A stretch of DNA of 64,000 nucleotides, from positions 8,618,001 to 8,682,000 of the forward strand of contig OZ234498.1 of assembly GCA_965153455.1 (NCBI GenBank), given 5' to 3'. A program made the translations under genes and the position numbers. Positions 50,950 through 62,514 of the stretch are shown here, in pieces. Source of the DNA: Sphagnum compactum (taxonomy: Eukaryota; Bryophyta; Sphagnopsida; Sphagnales). Below the pieces are notes generated by a model. It did no database searches, was not told the DNA's origin, and saw only the letters and a list, made by a program, of their open reading frames with translations. Position 1 is the stretch's first letter. Every line of letters starts with the position of its first letter.

Positions 50950-53900
50950 GACTAAAAAAGATGATTAGGTTATTATTTTAAGTAAAATTTAATGAACTCA
51001 ATTAACTAAAATATAGTTTAGATTAGTCACTTTTTTAGACAAATTTTGACCAAAAAAACATTTCAACCAAAAAATTGGTAAAATTTTGGATTTCTTTTTT
51101 CCTAATGTAAATTCAACTAGTTTTTCTTTTTGTTTTTGGGGGAAATTTTCAAAAAATTCTCGATATCACAAAATTGGAAAAAAAAAAACCCTGATTTGGA
51201 TGCTGAAAAAAGAAAATATTGATTAACTTTGTGAGAACAATTTTTTTAAATATAATTTTATATGCAGTTTTTCAGCAACACAGAAAATACCTATTCCATC
51301 AGCATCGAAAAAATAAAATAAAATTTTCATGTGTGAAGCATTACATTTTCATGTGTGAAGCTTTTAATATTTTTTCATGGTATGGCTCCCCATTTTTCAT
51401 ATTATAATTGTAAGTTCAACTTTACAACAATAACACCTTTTTTTATGCAAAACTTTTCACTTTACAAAAACATATTGTGAAAACTATCAACTTATCAAAC
51501 GTAATTTACATTCAATAATGCCATTAAGACTAAACATTTAATGGCATGTATCATTTCAACTCATTGACAAAACATAATATCGTTAATTATGTATCTATCC
51601 AACCTAACACATTTGAATGAGATGTGTATTTTACCTCATCATGAATTTATAATTAAATTAAAATAAATACCCACTAAGGTGTTCCAAAATTGTAGTCACA
51701 AAATATAGTTTTTTTGCATTTCAAAATTTTGACAAGATGTATGCACCAAATTTTATGACAATATTGTGAACACTGGATATATTTCAGAAATTTGAAACTT
51801 GATTTATTAATTTCTTTTTAGAACTCAACAAATGATCAAGAAGTGAGTATATTTGGACCAAATTAATACCCTTCACAAATTTTGAAATATATATTTCAAA
51901 AATGACATTATGGGTTTCAATTTTTTGCATGAAATTTTAGGTGAAAAATGAAATGATATAAAAATAATAAATCTATCAAAAATTGAGAAAGTTTTTACAT
52001 TTGTTAAGACATTTTAATCACCAAATGTGATTTTTTAATGTTCATAAACAATGATTTTTTTCCCAAATTTCAAATGTTGTGTCATTGTCTAACATCCCAA
52101 AAAGGATTTAAAATTCAATGACAACAAGTTTTAGAACCTATCTAAACAATTAAAAAATTAGCTAAAACTTACCACCAAACTAAAAGTAGAATTAGAATGT
52201 GACAAAAACATTTCAAAACTTTAAAAACATTTGTGATTTTTAAAAATGGGGATATTCAGATAAAATATTCCTTTTTAATTTGTACTTTTGCAATTCAATG
52301 AAAATTGGCACACAAAAATAAACTTTGTAAGCCATAAAATTTTAATTATTTTTTTCATAAAATAAAACTTGATAATGAAAAAAGATAACATCTTTGAATT
52401 GGACATGGGTTTTTTTGCATTTCCCCCCCTTGTCAGTGAAACATGTCACCCAATGTGACACCTTATAGTTGTAAAAGAAACTACATAATATATATTATGT
52501 GCACATTAATTTACCCAATCCTTTTAATCCAACTGTTGGATAAAAAATAATTTTGATTTAAATTGAATTTTGAATTACAAAAAGTTGTCATGCACATTCC
52601 AAATTTTTTCATTGAATTTATAATTGCTAAAAAAATTCCACCAAGAAAAAAATTCACCATACATTTTCATACTTCTTATACATCATCATTTTAAAATGGC
52701 TTGTTTCTAATGTGCTTTCATCCAAAAGGCAAAACCTTGCAATTATTTTTCAAATACCTTTTCAGGATCTCCACATTCTTTACCAGTATTTTATCTCTTT
52801 TTCACAAACCTTTTGACATTTCCCCTTGCAATGAAACTATAAAATAAAATTCAAATTTTAGTTTAACTATTAAATCAAATCTCATAAAAATTTGAAGTGT
52901 GTATATATACGAGATTATTAAAATGATAACCTTTATCTCCCTTACCATAATTCTTACATTTTATTCACATTTTCAAAATGAAATTTAAAATTTAAATTTA
53001 AAGATTTATTTAACTATCAATATAGATTCCACAAATCCATTACTTTTTCCCCTTGACCACATGGTTCTAATAGGGATTTTTAAAATCACATGTAGATTTA
53101 AAAAATAAATTCAATGGCAAGGTTTACAAAACAAATTTCACATTAAATAATGATAGTTGTGGATGTAATGTAAACTAATTTCAAGAGTTTTGACATACTT
53201 AGCAATTTAGGTAGCATCTAGGTTTTAATTTTTTTTTAAATGATAAAAACCCATCAAAATTTCAAGTTTTAAAGCTTTTTTGAAAAAAATCACTATGTTG
53301 TGAAAATTCGCCACAAATAAAAAAATTAGTCGCAAGGTTGTAATTCTTGTTGCAAATGATTTAAATTAAAAAATATACATTTATTCCAAGTAATTCCCAA
53401 GCAAGTTGTCCATTTGTTTTAATAACATTCCATATTCCTAACCATATATGCAATCAAATTTTCAACAAAATTCACAATATATTTCTAAATGACTCAATTC
53501 CATGTTTTCTAGGAAATCCCAAAATTATTCCCTTCAATCCCAAAATTTTGAATAATGGTCCCAAATTTTTTAACATATGTCCTAAAAACATTTCAAAATT
53601 ACATTTTTCTCCCTTCACCCCATTCATTATTCATTAATTAATAAACTTCATGAGATATTATTTCACCCCAAAGGTCAAAACTATTTTTGAATTGAAAATA
53701 AAATTTGACCTATGCATGCATTAAATATTATTCATTACCCACCATAAATGAATGCCAAAACATACATTTTCATATTTAAATTAAGTACATTCTTGAAGTT
53801 CCAAAGATTGAATAAGTGTTATTGTTCAAAAGTAAAACCTTACATAACATGATTTTTTTCCCCACTAAATGTCATATAAATTTGTCTATATGTAAAAAAG

Positions 53901-54908
53901 TTCCTTCACATTTTTCAAAAGAAATAATAAACCAAACTATAAGCAATGTCACAATTTTAGAAAATAAAATGCAATGTAAAAAGGTTAACTATTTTTTAAG
54001 TAAAACAATAAAGCCAACACATTGATAAAACAAGTATTTACACAAAATAAAATGAAGTTACATCATTGGCAATATCATTACACCTTTCATTTATTTTTTA
54101 AAAATTTAAAAATTATTTTCAATATTCACTCAACTAATCCAACTCCTTCACCTTGGCTAAACGTTTCAATTCTTTTCCATTTTGAGTGTTTTAAAATGTG
54201 ATAGGGGCACCTTCTCAAGCTTCACAAATCATCTTTGAAATGTGAAGCCAAAGGAACAGCCAAAAAAGAACAATAAAGAAAATACGTTTTTTTGAATTGC
54301 AAAACATGTTTTTTTTCATTTTTTTTCATTTTGACCCCTCCTATTTTGTCAATGCATAACTTTTTCATTTTTCTGTTCAAATTGAGCGATTTTTAAACCG
54401 CTTTTAAATTGCCCATTTAAGTTCTACAAATCACTTGTAACTTTAAAGGCAACAAAACAATATTTAAGAATTTTTTGAGGGGTTTAGAAATAGGCTATGA
54501 GCTGTTCAATTGATTTTTTAAAATAAAATCGACCCCCCCTATTGTGAAGAGCTATAATTTTCTTGCCTCTAGTCCATTTTGGCCAATTTTTAATGCGATA
54601 GATGCGCAAAAAAAAAGGCTCCATCTACTCTTTGGACACCATAAACAATAGGGCTCTCTTACAAAAATGGCAAGAAACCCTACCTTAAGTATACTATGAC
54701 CAGCTTCTCTGCCCTATTCGTCATTAGTGAAAATTTATTCAAAATCTAAAATGGTTAAAAGATATCTCCTTCTCATGTTTTAAAATCTATCAAATTATGA
54801 TGAAAGCCTAATTACGAATCATTCAAGGACTTTTGGTATAAACAAAGGGCTTATCTTGTGAACCTTCTAACATTGAAGTATGTATCAATTGTGTGGAAGG
54901 CCTTCACA
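50950..54908. other. AT-rich intergenic, nothing recognised
   Basis: About 4 kb with very high A+T. No ORF above about 70 residues with any recognisable motif, no tandem array and no transposon ends seen. Confidence 0.5.
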
Positions 54909-55279
54909 TTACACTACAAGGAATTTGCATATTAATGATTTCTTTTTTTAGTTGTAAATGACTATTTTTTAATCATAAATGCCATATGCAATTGCAAATT
55001 TTTCTAATCACCTTGGACAAATCATATAACACAATAAACATGACATGGCATTTAATCGAAATGATAGTCACATTGAGGTGCGACTAACACAAATTTTTCA
55101 TCCAACAAACATCCAACCAACATAGCATGGTCATTTACAATTGATTTTTAGAACAAAAATTTGTAGTGGCATATGCTTACATGGTGTGATCATTTGCAAG
55201 TAAAATATGGGGATTTTTTTTTTAAAACCATTCAAACGTTGACATATGGCAAACTCCAAATTGAACAAATGGCACCACA

Positions 55280-56740
55280 TGGCTTCCTTAGGTTGACTTA
55301 GGTTAAATCACCTAAACTACCTAACCTTAGTCACCTAGGTTAAAAGCATGGGCTAGGAAGCTTAGGTGGCCTAGGCTAAACACCTCAACCCAGAGTAAAT
55401 GCTTAAACTATTTAGTTTAAATTAAGATAAACAAATTGTCATAAGAAGGATTTGATCCCTTGACCTAGGCCTTCATGTTGTGAGACAAAATGTTTGCCAT
55501 TACACCAACATATTAATAAACATTTTTATCAACCTACCTAAATGACTTATTTAACCTACCCTATGTTATGTAAGTTACTTAGGGTCTTACCTAAGGGTTG
55601 TTTAAGCTACCTAGATAGAGTACCTAAAAGCTCCTCGGGGTTGATTATGTTGACTAAGTTACCTAAGGACTACCTAGGGGTTGATTGTGCTACCTAACTT
55701 ACCTAAGGGCTATTTAGGTGTAGACTATGTTACCTAGGCTATATTAAGGTTACCTAGGTTACCTAAGGGCTACCAAAGGGCTATTTAAAGTAAGGTATCT
55801 AAAAGTTATTTAAACTAGGGGTTGCTTAAATTAACTAGGGCATCCAAGGGCTACCTAAGTTATGTAGGGGCTACCTATTAAACTAATTAAAACATCTAAA
55901 TGTTGAATAAACTAACTAGGTATTTAGTGGTTTTTTAAGGGATTGTTAGGTCCTAATTAGAATACTTATGGGTGTACCTAGGGGCTACTTAGGAGCTACT
56001 AAAAGGTTGCCCAAACTACCTAAGGTACTTATAAAAATTACATAGGGATTGTTTAAGTTACTTAAGAACTATGTACTTGGGTTATTTAAACTACTTAGGG
56101 TACCTAAAGGTTGGTGTAAGGACTATCTATGCTACCTAAAGGCTACCAATGGTACCAGTGGGCTACCCAGGGTACCTAGGTACCAATGCTACCTAGGGCT
56201 ATCTAAAGGTTGTTTAGGTTATGATGTAAGGTACTTACAAGTTACCTTGACTACTTAAATTACCTAGGGGTTTATATACGGGCTATTTAAAGGTTGTTAA
56301 AGTACTTAAAGACTACTAAGGGCTATCTATATAGGTTACCTAGAAACATACTTAGAGATGTACCTAGAGGTTGCCTTAGTTATTTCAAATTTACCTACGT
56401 ACCTTAAATTATGTGTGCGCTACCTAGGGGTAATTTAAATTAACTAAAATGTATAAAAACAAACATAAAGGATGCTTAAACTAAATGGTACCCATGGGCC
56501 TACCTAAGGAGTTGCATATGCTACTTAAGTTACTTGTGGCTCCTTAAGGGTTATCTACCTAATTTGGGTACTTAAGGATTTACCTAGGGGTTACCTAAAG
56601 TACCTAAGGTACTGATGAATGTACCTAAATGCTTCCAATTTTATTTAAAATACCTAAGGGATGCTTAGACTATTTAAGCTACTTAGGGGCATACTTCGGG
56701 GTTGCCTAAATTATCTAAGGTATTTAAGGGTTAACTAATC
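55280..56740. repeat. Degenerate CTACCTAAGG-word array inside the CACTA element
   Basis: Around 1.4 kb in which words such as TACCTAAGG, ACCTAGGGG, GGGCTACC and GGTTGCTTAA recur every 10-20 bp in shifting combinations. There is no fixed unit length and no ORF. Confidence 0.85.
55443..55515 (-). other. tRNA-Val-like relic or SINE head
   Basis: On the minus strand, a box A-like TGGTGTAATGG (55507-55497) is followed by an anticodon-loop-like CTCACAA (anticodon CAC would be Val). A box B-like GGATCAAATCC (about 55457-55447) and a short T-arm (AAGG/CCTT) come next. The acceptor-stem ends do not pair, so this is not a working tRNA; it may be a SINE promoter or an old tRNA fragment. Confidence 0.5.
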
Positions 56741-57152
56741 TTAGGTTGCATGAACTAACATGGCATGTTGTTTGCATTGGTTTACCATTAATACATGTAC
56801 ATTTGCAATTATGATATATAGTCATAATTCAAAATTGAAAAAGACACCACATGTTGTTTCATCACCTGTGAACCACATTACTAGTCACAAAAACAACTAA
56901 GTTTTCATCTATATTGTTGGACGTCACCAATTATGAGTGACATGAAGACACCTTTCATTTTCATTTGCATCCAACTATTAATAGTCACAAATCATAAACA
57001 CTCTTAAAACCGTTTTGTAATTGAATATGTGATTACAAGTTGTTTTTATCACATGTCGTGGAAATAATTGAAGCAACAATTATAAAAATGGTTGATTTAG
57101 ACATAAGTCGCAAACACATGGGTTGGTATGGACATGATTTCTCATAGTGTTA

Positions 57153-58555
57153 TTTGAAAGTCATAACTTTAAAACGTACATAATAATCAAAGCACCTAGT
57201 AGTACAACCCAATTGCCCTTACACTTAAAACATTGCGCCTACACGATACCATGTTTCAAAGTTCTTTTCAAATCCAAGTTTCAAGGGACTCACTTTTACC
57301 CCATGTTTATGAAATTCAAAATTTAATTTTCCACACATTTTGTTTTGCTTGTTGATTTTATGTGCTCACTATTTGTTGTAATTAATAACTTATACTTAAG
57401 TACATTAATCATATAGTCATTATGTAGTCGCAAAATAATTGTAATCATGTAATCACAATGTAGTCGTAAAGGTGACTAAAGGTATATGATTAAGGACATA
57501 TGATTACATGATTAAATTAGAACATAGTTGCAAAATGTCCTAGTCATGGAATACACGTTTTGGTGTTATTCTATTTGGTTTCTTTCCTTGTCACGTGCTC
57601 CTCCCAACCCATTTTCCATTTACCAAATATTATAGCCTCAATTGTAAGTTAAAATTTAAGGTTGTGACAAAAAATTAAGTAACATGAACAAAGATCGCAA
57701 AAATATTTAAATCAATGTTTAGTAGGGGATATTTTAGTACCTAAGTTAGTTAGGTACAAATTAATTATTTTTGGTATTGCCAAAAATGACGAAAGATTTA
57801 TACATACCATGTTGACAATTTGTATCAAAATTTCAAGCACACTAGCTTCATTATTTACTATAATGCCTAGTTGTAAACTATTATTATTACTACCAAACTA
57901 AATGAAATAATAATAATAAATATTAATCATCTTGTTACCAAACTAGCCTAGGTACTACAATAACACATTTAGAGGTACCTACTTTTTAAATATGTCAATA
58001 ACACTACTAACATTTTCCCATTATCACTATTGATTTACCTATATGTTTTAATGGAATTAAAGTTTTTAAAAAAAACATATTTACATATTTATTGGGAATG
58101 CCATAACCATCATGGATCTAAATGTATTTCAATGTGTTAAGACAATTAGAAATTGATGGGAAATTAATTTTGTTGGTTTTTAAAATGTGATTATATGGTA
58201 ATCTCCACCCATTTAAGGTGGTTCAATAGAATGTAATGAAACTCATTAAAAATCTAATGTGTTGTGTCCACTTGGAGGATATCAAGACATTTTGAAATAA
58301 TTAAGATTTACCATGATAAGATGTGAAGAAGCATTGTGTTGATGTTTAATCAATGTTCATGCTTAATAATTGACCCCCTTTCGTTCCACTCCTCATAATA
58401 TCTTCATATAATCTTCAAATCTAACATGCATAAAGTTATTAGAAAGTTGATCTCAAAGGCAACAATGATGCAAAATCTTATAAATTTTTATTTTTGAAAT
58501 CAAAAGTTATGCTTCAAAATCGAAAGTTATTTTGAGTAGATTTGAGGAAAAGACA
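57153..58555. other. Intergenic; possible end of another CACTA-like element
   Basis: Contains several TGTAGTCG-type words near 57420-57560 and a motif, CACGTTTTGGTGTTATT (57554-57570). Read inverted, this resembles the terminal repeat of the 172-bp MITE (ACACCAAAA). No partner end or target duplication was found. No gene seen. Confidence 0.4.
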
Positions 58556-58559
58556 GCTT

Positions 58560-59170
58560 CAAACCCCTTTTACTTCTGGCAGCTTATTGTCTTCTTTTAA
58601 TAGTTAAAGAAAAAACAACCAAGGCTTGTCGTCATTTTCTGCAATTGAGAAAAAAAACACTAAAAGGCGACGATGAGCTGGGAGGCTCGTTGTTGTCTTT
58701 TACGACTAAAGAAAAACAATCAAGGATGATGATGAGTCGAGATACTAGCTCGTTGTCATCGTCTGCAAGTGAGGAAAAAAACTAAAAGAGAATGGCAAAG
58801 CTCCTGGCTCGTCATTGTCTTCTACAAGTGAGGAAAAAAAACTAAGAGACGATGATGAGCCAGGAGGTTCATCGTCGTCTTCGAGCTAGAAGGTTCGTTG
58901 TCCTCTTATGGGCTTTTGTGTTTTTTTTGTTTTTTTGGGTTTTTTTCTTGAGTTGCAGAAGACGATGATGAGTGGGGAGGCTCATCACTATCTTTGGCAA
59001 TGCAAGGAAAAAAAACAAAAGATAAGGACGAGGCGCATTCGTTCTTGCCTTCTGCCCTGGTTTCATAAGAAAAGCAGAAGACAACAATGAATGTTGCATT
59101 TGTTGTCATCTTTTGCCCTAATCTCATAAGAACAACACAAGATGAAAACGAATGCAACACTCGTAATCAT
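58560..59170. repeat. Degenerate minisatellite, unit about 80 bp
   Basis: Six or more copies of a unit mixing GACGATGATGAG + GGGAGGCTCGT + CGTCGTCTTC and a poly-A run (GAGGAAAAAAACTAA). Divergence is high. Frames through it are repeat by-products. Confidence 0.8.
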
Positions 59171-59264
59171 CTTCTCTGCAAGGGGACAGGAGTGAAAAAT
59201 AGACAAAGGAAAAAAAAGGTTTGATGTACATTTACTTGCCATAGATGCACATGTTATCTTTTCG

Positions 59265-59412
59265 AACATCGTTTTCCGCAACAGCACTTCAACAACGTCT
59301 TTTACAACACTGCTTCAACATCGCTTTTGCAACATCGTCTTCTGCAACATCGTTTGAACATCGCTTTTGCAACATCGTTTTCTGTAGCATCGCTTCGACA
59401 TTGCTTCTGCGC
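59265..59412. repeat. Short minisatellite, unit about 28-30 bp
   Basis: About five copies built on CAACATCGCTTTTGCAACATCG with CTTCTG spacers. Confidence 0.85.
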
Positions 59413-59759
59413 TCTGATTTTGTGATAGCGTTTAATTACGCTTCGATGTTACAACAATATTAAATTGCTATGTTGTAGCAGCACTTGGTTCCTAATCACG
59501 CCTAATCATTTAACAACTCCTTTGCTCCTTTGACTATGCTGAAATTTCGACTACAAAATGCTCCTCGCCTTCTACAAACTACAATGATAAGGTTGGAGTG
59601 GCGACGAGGTTTAGGGTTTTTGGTGGGGTGGAGGTAGGTAGTTGGGGTTTGAAATGCTTGGGCAGTTGAATAGATTTTTTTTATTGGTAGCCTTGAAGTA
59701 AATGAGGGGGAAAAGAAATAAAAATGACCCAACCTCAATGCCTGCAGCACATCCAATAA

Positions 59760-59785
59760 TTGGGATGAACTTGAGTTCATCCCAA
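59760..59785. repeat. 26-bp palindrome
   Basis: TTGGGATGAACT and AGTTCATCCCAA flank a 2-base centre. It lies just beside the segment shared with about 9.95 kb. Confidence 0.9.
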
Positions 59786-59889
59786 ACAGAGCTGGTGCAG
59801 TCATGGGGGCTGGGTCACTCCGGCCGCCCATGACCAACAAGGCTTCGAAGCAACGGAGATCCACACCCCAACGCCGCCCCTATTTGTCT

Positions 59890-61260
59890 TGTCATTGCTT
59901 TCTTTAGGGTGTTCTTTCAGTTCTCCTTCTTCTTCTTCGTTTCTTGCACTTTGTGCAGAGCAGCGCTGCTGCAATAACAAAGAACAATGCCTAACAGTTC
60001 ACAAGCGAGCGATCACATCGGCACAAATTCAATGCACGATTGCTCGGTTTTCTGTGCACAGATTCTGCTGCTGTGAGGAGTCGGAGGAGCTGCAGCGCTT
60101 GTGTATGCTTGCTGCTACCTTGAAACTAACTACAATGTGAAACTAACGGATTCTGCTGCTAATTGGCTTGAGAAGTTTCATAATGTTTTGACCTATGGTG
60201 GAAACTTTATAAAAGTATTGAATAAAATTTCACTTAAAATTAATTTTAATTTAAAATTTAAAATTACAAGTGAATTTAGGTGCACTCTTGGTATATTCGA
60301 AAGGCCTTAGTCGGTAGGATTTAATAAAAGATGATTTGAATTTTTTTTAAGCTAAGGTGTGAAACATATGAAATTTTGAGTAATTTTTGTCATTGAAAAT
60401 TCGATCAAATTACAAAACCATTGGTCCACAAAACAGGCTACAATAGTCTTAATGTTGTAGTACCTTTTCAGGTATAGCAGCACTTGGGTGCTGAATAATT
60501 ATTTTTTTAAAAAATTCACTTTAGCTATAAAAACAATAATTTATGAAAATTTGACAATAAATAAATATAGGGAGCTTCTTTGGCAGGTTTATAAAAACTC
60601 TGAATCTTTAACATAAATGATTCTTTTTACAACAATTTCTATTGATTCTTTTAATTTCTTTTAAATTTTTGCATTTTATTTTCAGAAATAATTTAATTAC
60701 CGCCGAACCTGAAAAGGTACTAGGGCAATTTCTTAATGGTAATGCCGAAATTATAGGAAAAAATACATCAAATATTCGACATCAAATTGTTTTAACCTTG
60801 TAGGGTACCACTACAATACTTGTGTATAATTTCTACACTTTGTCATGTAAGCATGTCGGCGTTTTTTCTTTTTTGGCGAAATTTCGCCAAATTTCGACCT
60901 GGAAAATATGATTTCGACCTATACAAAGAATTTTCCATGAAAAAAGGCCCAAGTTCGCCAGATTTCGAAGAAAAGAAATTCCAAATCGCCAGATTTATAC
61001 GATAAGTTCCAGTAAGTAGCCCAAGAATTTCGAAGGATTCTGTTTTTTTTTCATGCTTTTATATCTAGTACATAGCCAAATCTGGCTAAAACGTCTTATG
61101 GATGATCGCCATTTCAGCTACATCACAAAATTGAAAAAAAAGAACCCCTAAAAAAAAGGTACAAGTTGCGCCATAACTACCAGGCTATTGGTGCACGATG
61201 CACATTGCGCAGGCTCCGTAGTCTAGGTATCTTGGCTTACGCGCTTGCTGTGTCGTTGTC
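59890..61260. other. AT-rich intergenic before the RRM gene
   Basis: No supported gene. Contains the candidate 265-bp inverted-repeat element at 60458-60722 (listed separately). Confidence 0.45.
60458..60722. mobile_element. Candidate small inverted-repeat element, 265 bp
   Basis: The 16-bp end TAGTACCTTTTCAGGT is repeated in exact inversion as ACCTGAAAAGGTACTA at 60707-60722. The interior is AT-rich and non-coding. A TA duplication is possible if the terminal TA is counted as target. The superfamily is unknown. Confidence 0.5.
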
Positions 61261-61533
61261 GGAGCGGAAGAAGAAGAGGAAGAAGCAGCGAACAGTGGAG
61301 GACGACTACATGGCCGCGATCATGGTTCACGCCTTTGTGCCTTAAGACCCTGCTTCGAGTATCTTGCTCTCAGCCGTGTTCAAATCTCAGAGGGATGGAC
61401 TTCAAGAGTGAGAGTTGAGGTTTTTTTGATTCTATTGGCATCGCCTGTTGTCGGTTGTTGCTTCTGCGTCATTTTGTTGTTCTAGTCTGCCTTCTCGGAA
61501 GGGCAGCGGGGAGCGGGATAAAGGAGAAGGAAG

Positions 61534-62514
61534 ATGGACGTGGCTAACTCGATCTACGTGGGAGGCTTGGCTTATGACAGTAAGGAGGATGTGGTGAAAT
61601 CAGCTTTTCTGGAGTATGGGGAAGTGGTTTCGGTCAAGATCGTGTATGATAGGGGAAGTGGAGAGTCTCGAGGGTTTGGTTTTGTGACTTTCACTAACCC
61701 TCGCGCTGCTTTGAATGCAATCCGGGAAATGAATGGCAACCAGATTGCAGGCCGAACTGTTCGTGTGAATGAGGTGAGGAAGAACCGGCCGTTAGGGTTC
61801 AGGGACAGAGAGAGCGGCGACAGAGATATAAGGAGTGACCGAGATGGAAGAGACCGAAGTCGGCGTAGACCTTCGCCGCCGTCACCTCGCTCCGGTAGGG
61901 CGCGCTCTCCAGTGCAGCAAAGAAGCAGGTCTCCGCGAGCAGCAGGAGCGAGCCCGGCTCGTTATCAATCTCCCGTTGCCAGGCACAGAACGCGAAGCCC
62001 TAGATCATCTCCCTCACCTCAAAGTTCGGATGCAGTGGAACGGACTGAGGAGGCATCGCGAGAAGCGGTTGCAGCACCTCAAGAAGTCAGCAGTAGAGCC
62101 ACGGCTAAGGACAAAAAAGACGACCTAAAGGGACTCAGAGACGAGCTAGCGCGAGCTAGCGAGAATCGCAAAGTTCTGGAGGATAAAGTTGGCAGTCTGA
62201 AAGGGACTGTGGAACGTGCGGAGCAAACCATCGCATTACTGCACTCCAAGGCGCAGAAACTCGAAGATTCGTTGGCAACTGCTCGACAGGTCGCCGCACA
62301 GCGTCACAACCACCTCAGGAAGCTACAATCAGGCGTGCACCAATACAAGACCTGCTTTGAGAGGCTTGCAAGCAGCGAGAAGGAAATCAAAGCTCTTGCA
62401 ACAGCTACTCTGGACACAGAAGGACATGGAATGAGGGTTGATGACGAGGAAGGTGATGCTCTCTTCACTAATGGAGTTGTTCGGGCATCTGGAGAAGCTG
62501 TCACTGCAGCATAG
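61534..62514 (+). CDS. RRM RNA-binding protein with RS-rich and coiled-coil regions
   Basis: A single 326-residue open frame. One RRM spans about residues 5-82: RNP2 is IYVGGL (7-12) and RNP1 is RGFGFVTF (46-53), followed by IAGRTVRVNEVR. Residues about 90-165 are rich in Arg/Ser/Pro with RS and SP dipeptides (RSRSPR), as in splicing-related SR-like proteins. Residues about 195-290 are heptad-like and charged, predicting a coiled coil. The protein ends in a short acidic tail and TAA/TAG-type stop. Likely role: binding pre-mRNA or mRNA in the nucleus, with RS phosphorylation and self-association. No intron interrupts the frame. The start ATG is at 61534, 5' to a full RRM. I cannot name the orthologue. 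Confidence 0.88.
   Translation: MDVANSIYVGGLAYDSKEDVVKSAFLEYGEVVSVKIVYDRGSGESRGFGFVTFTNPRAALNAIREMNGNQIAGRTVRVNEVRKNRPLGFRDRESGDRDIRSDRDGRDRSRRRPSPPSPRSGRARSPVQQRSRSPRAAGASPARYQSPVARHRTRSPRSSPSPQSSDAVERTEEASREAVAAPQEVSSRATAKDKKDDLKGLRDELARASENRKVLEDKVGSLKGTVERAEQTIALLHSKAQKLEDSLATARQVAAQRHNHLRKLQSGVHQYKTCFERLASSEKEIKALATATLDTEGHGMRVDDEEGDALFTNGVVRASGEAVTAA

Larger units (their letters stand above)
54912..57149. mobile_element. Non-autonomous CACTA (En/Spm) element, 2.24 kb
   Basis: The left end reads CACTACAAGGAAT. The right end, read inverted, gives CACTATGAGAAAT, so 10 of the first 13 terminal bases agree, including the diagnostic CACTA. Both sides carry the same 3-bp target duplication TTA (54909-54911 and 57150-57152). 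There is no transposase frame. The interior is a degenerate CTACCTAAGG-type array (55280-56740) and a tRNA-like segment near 55.47 kb. Confidence 0.8.

Noticed and set aside
57554-57570. Right end of a larger CACTA element starting at 54912
   Set aside because: The end at 57149 has the CACTA terminus and the matching TTA duplication; the 57570 end has neither.
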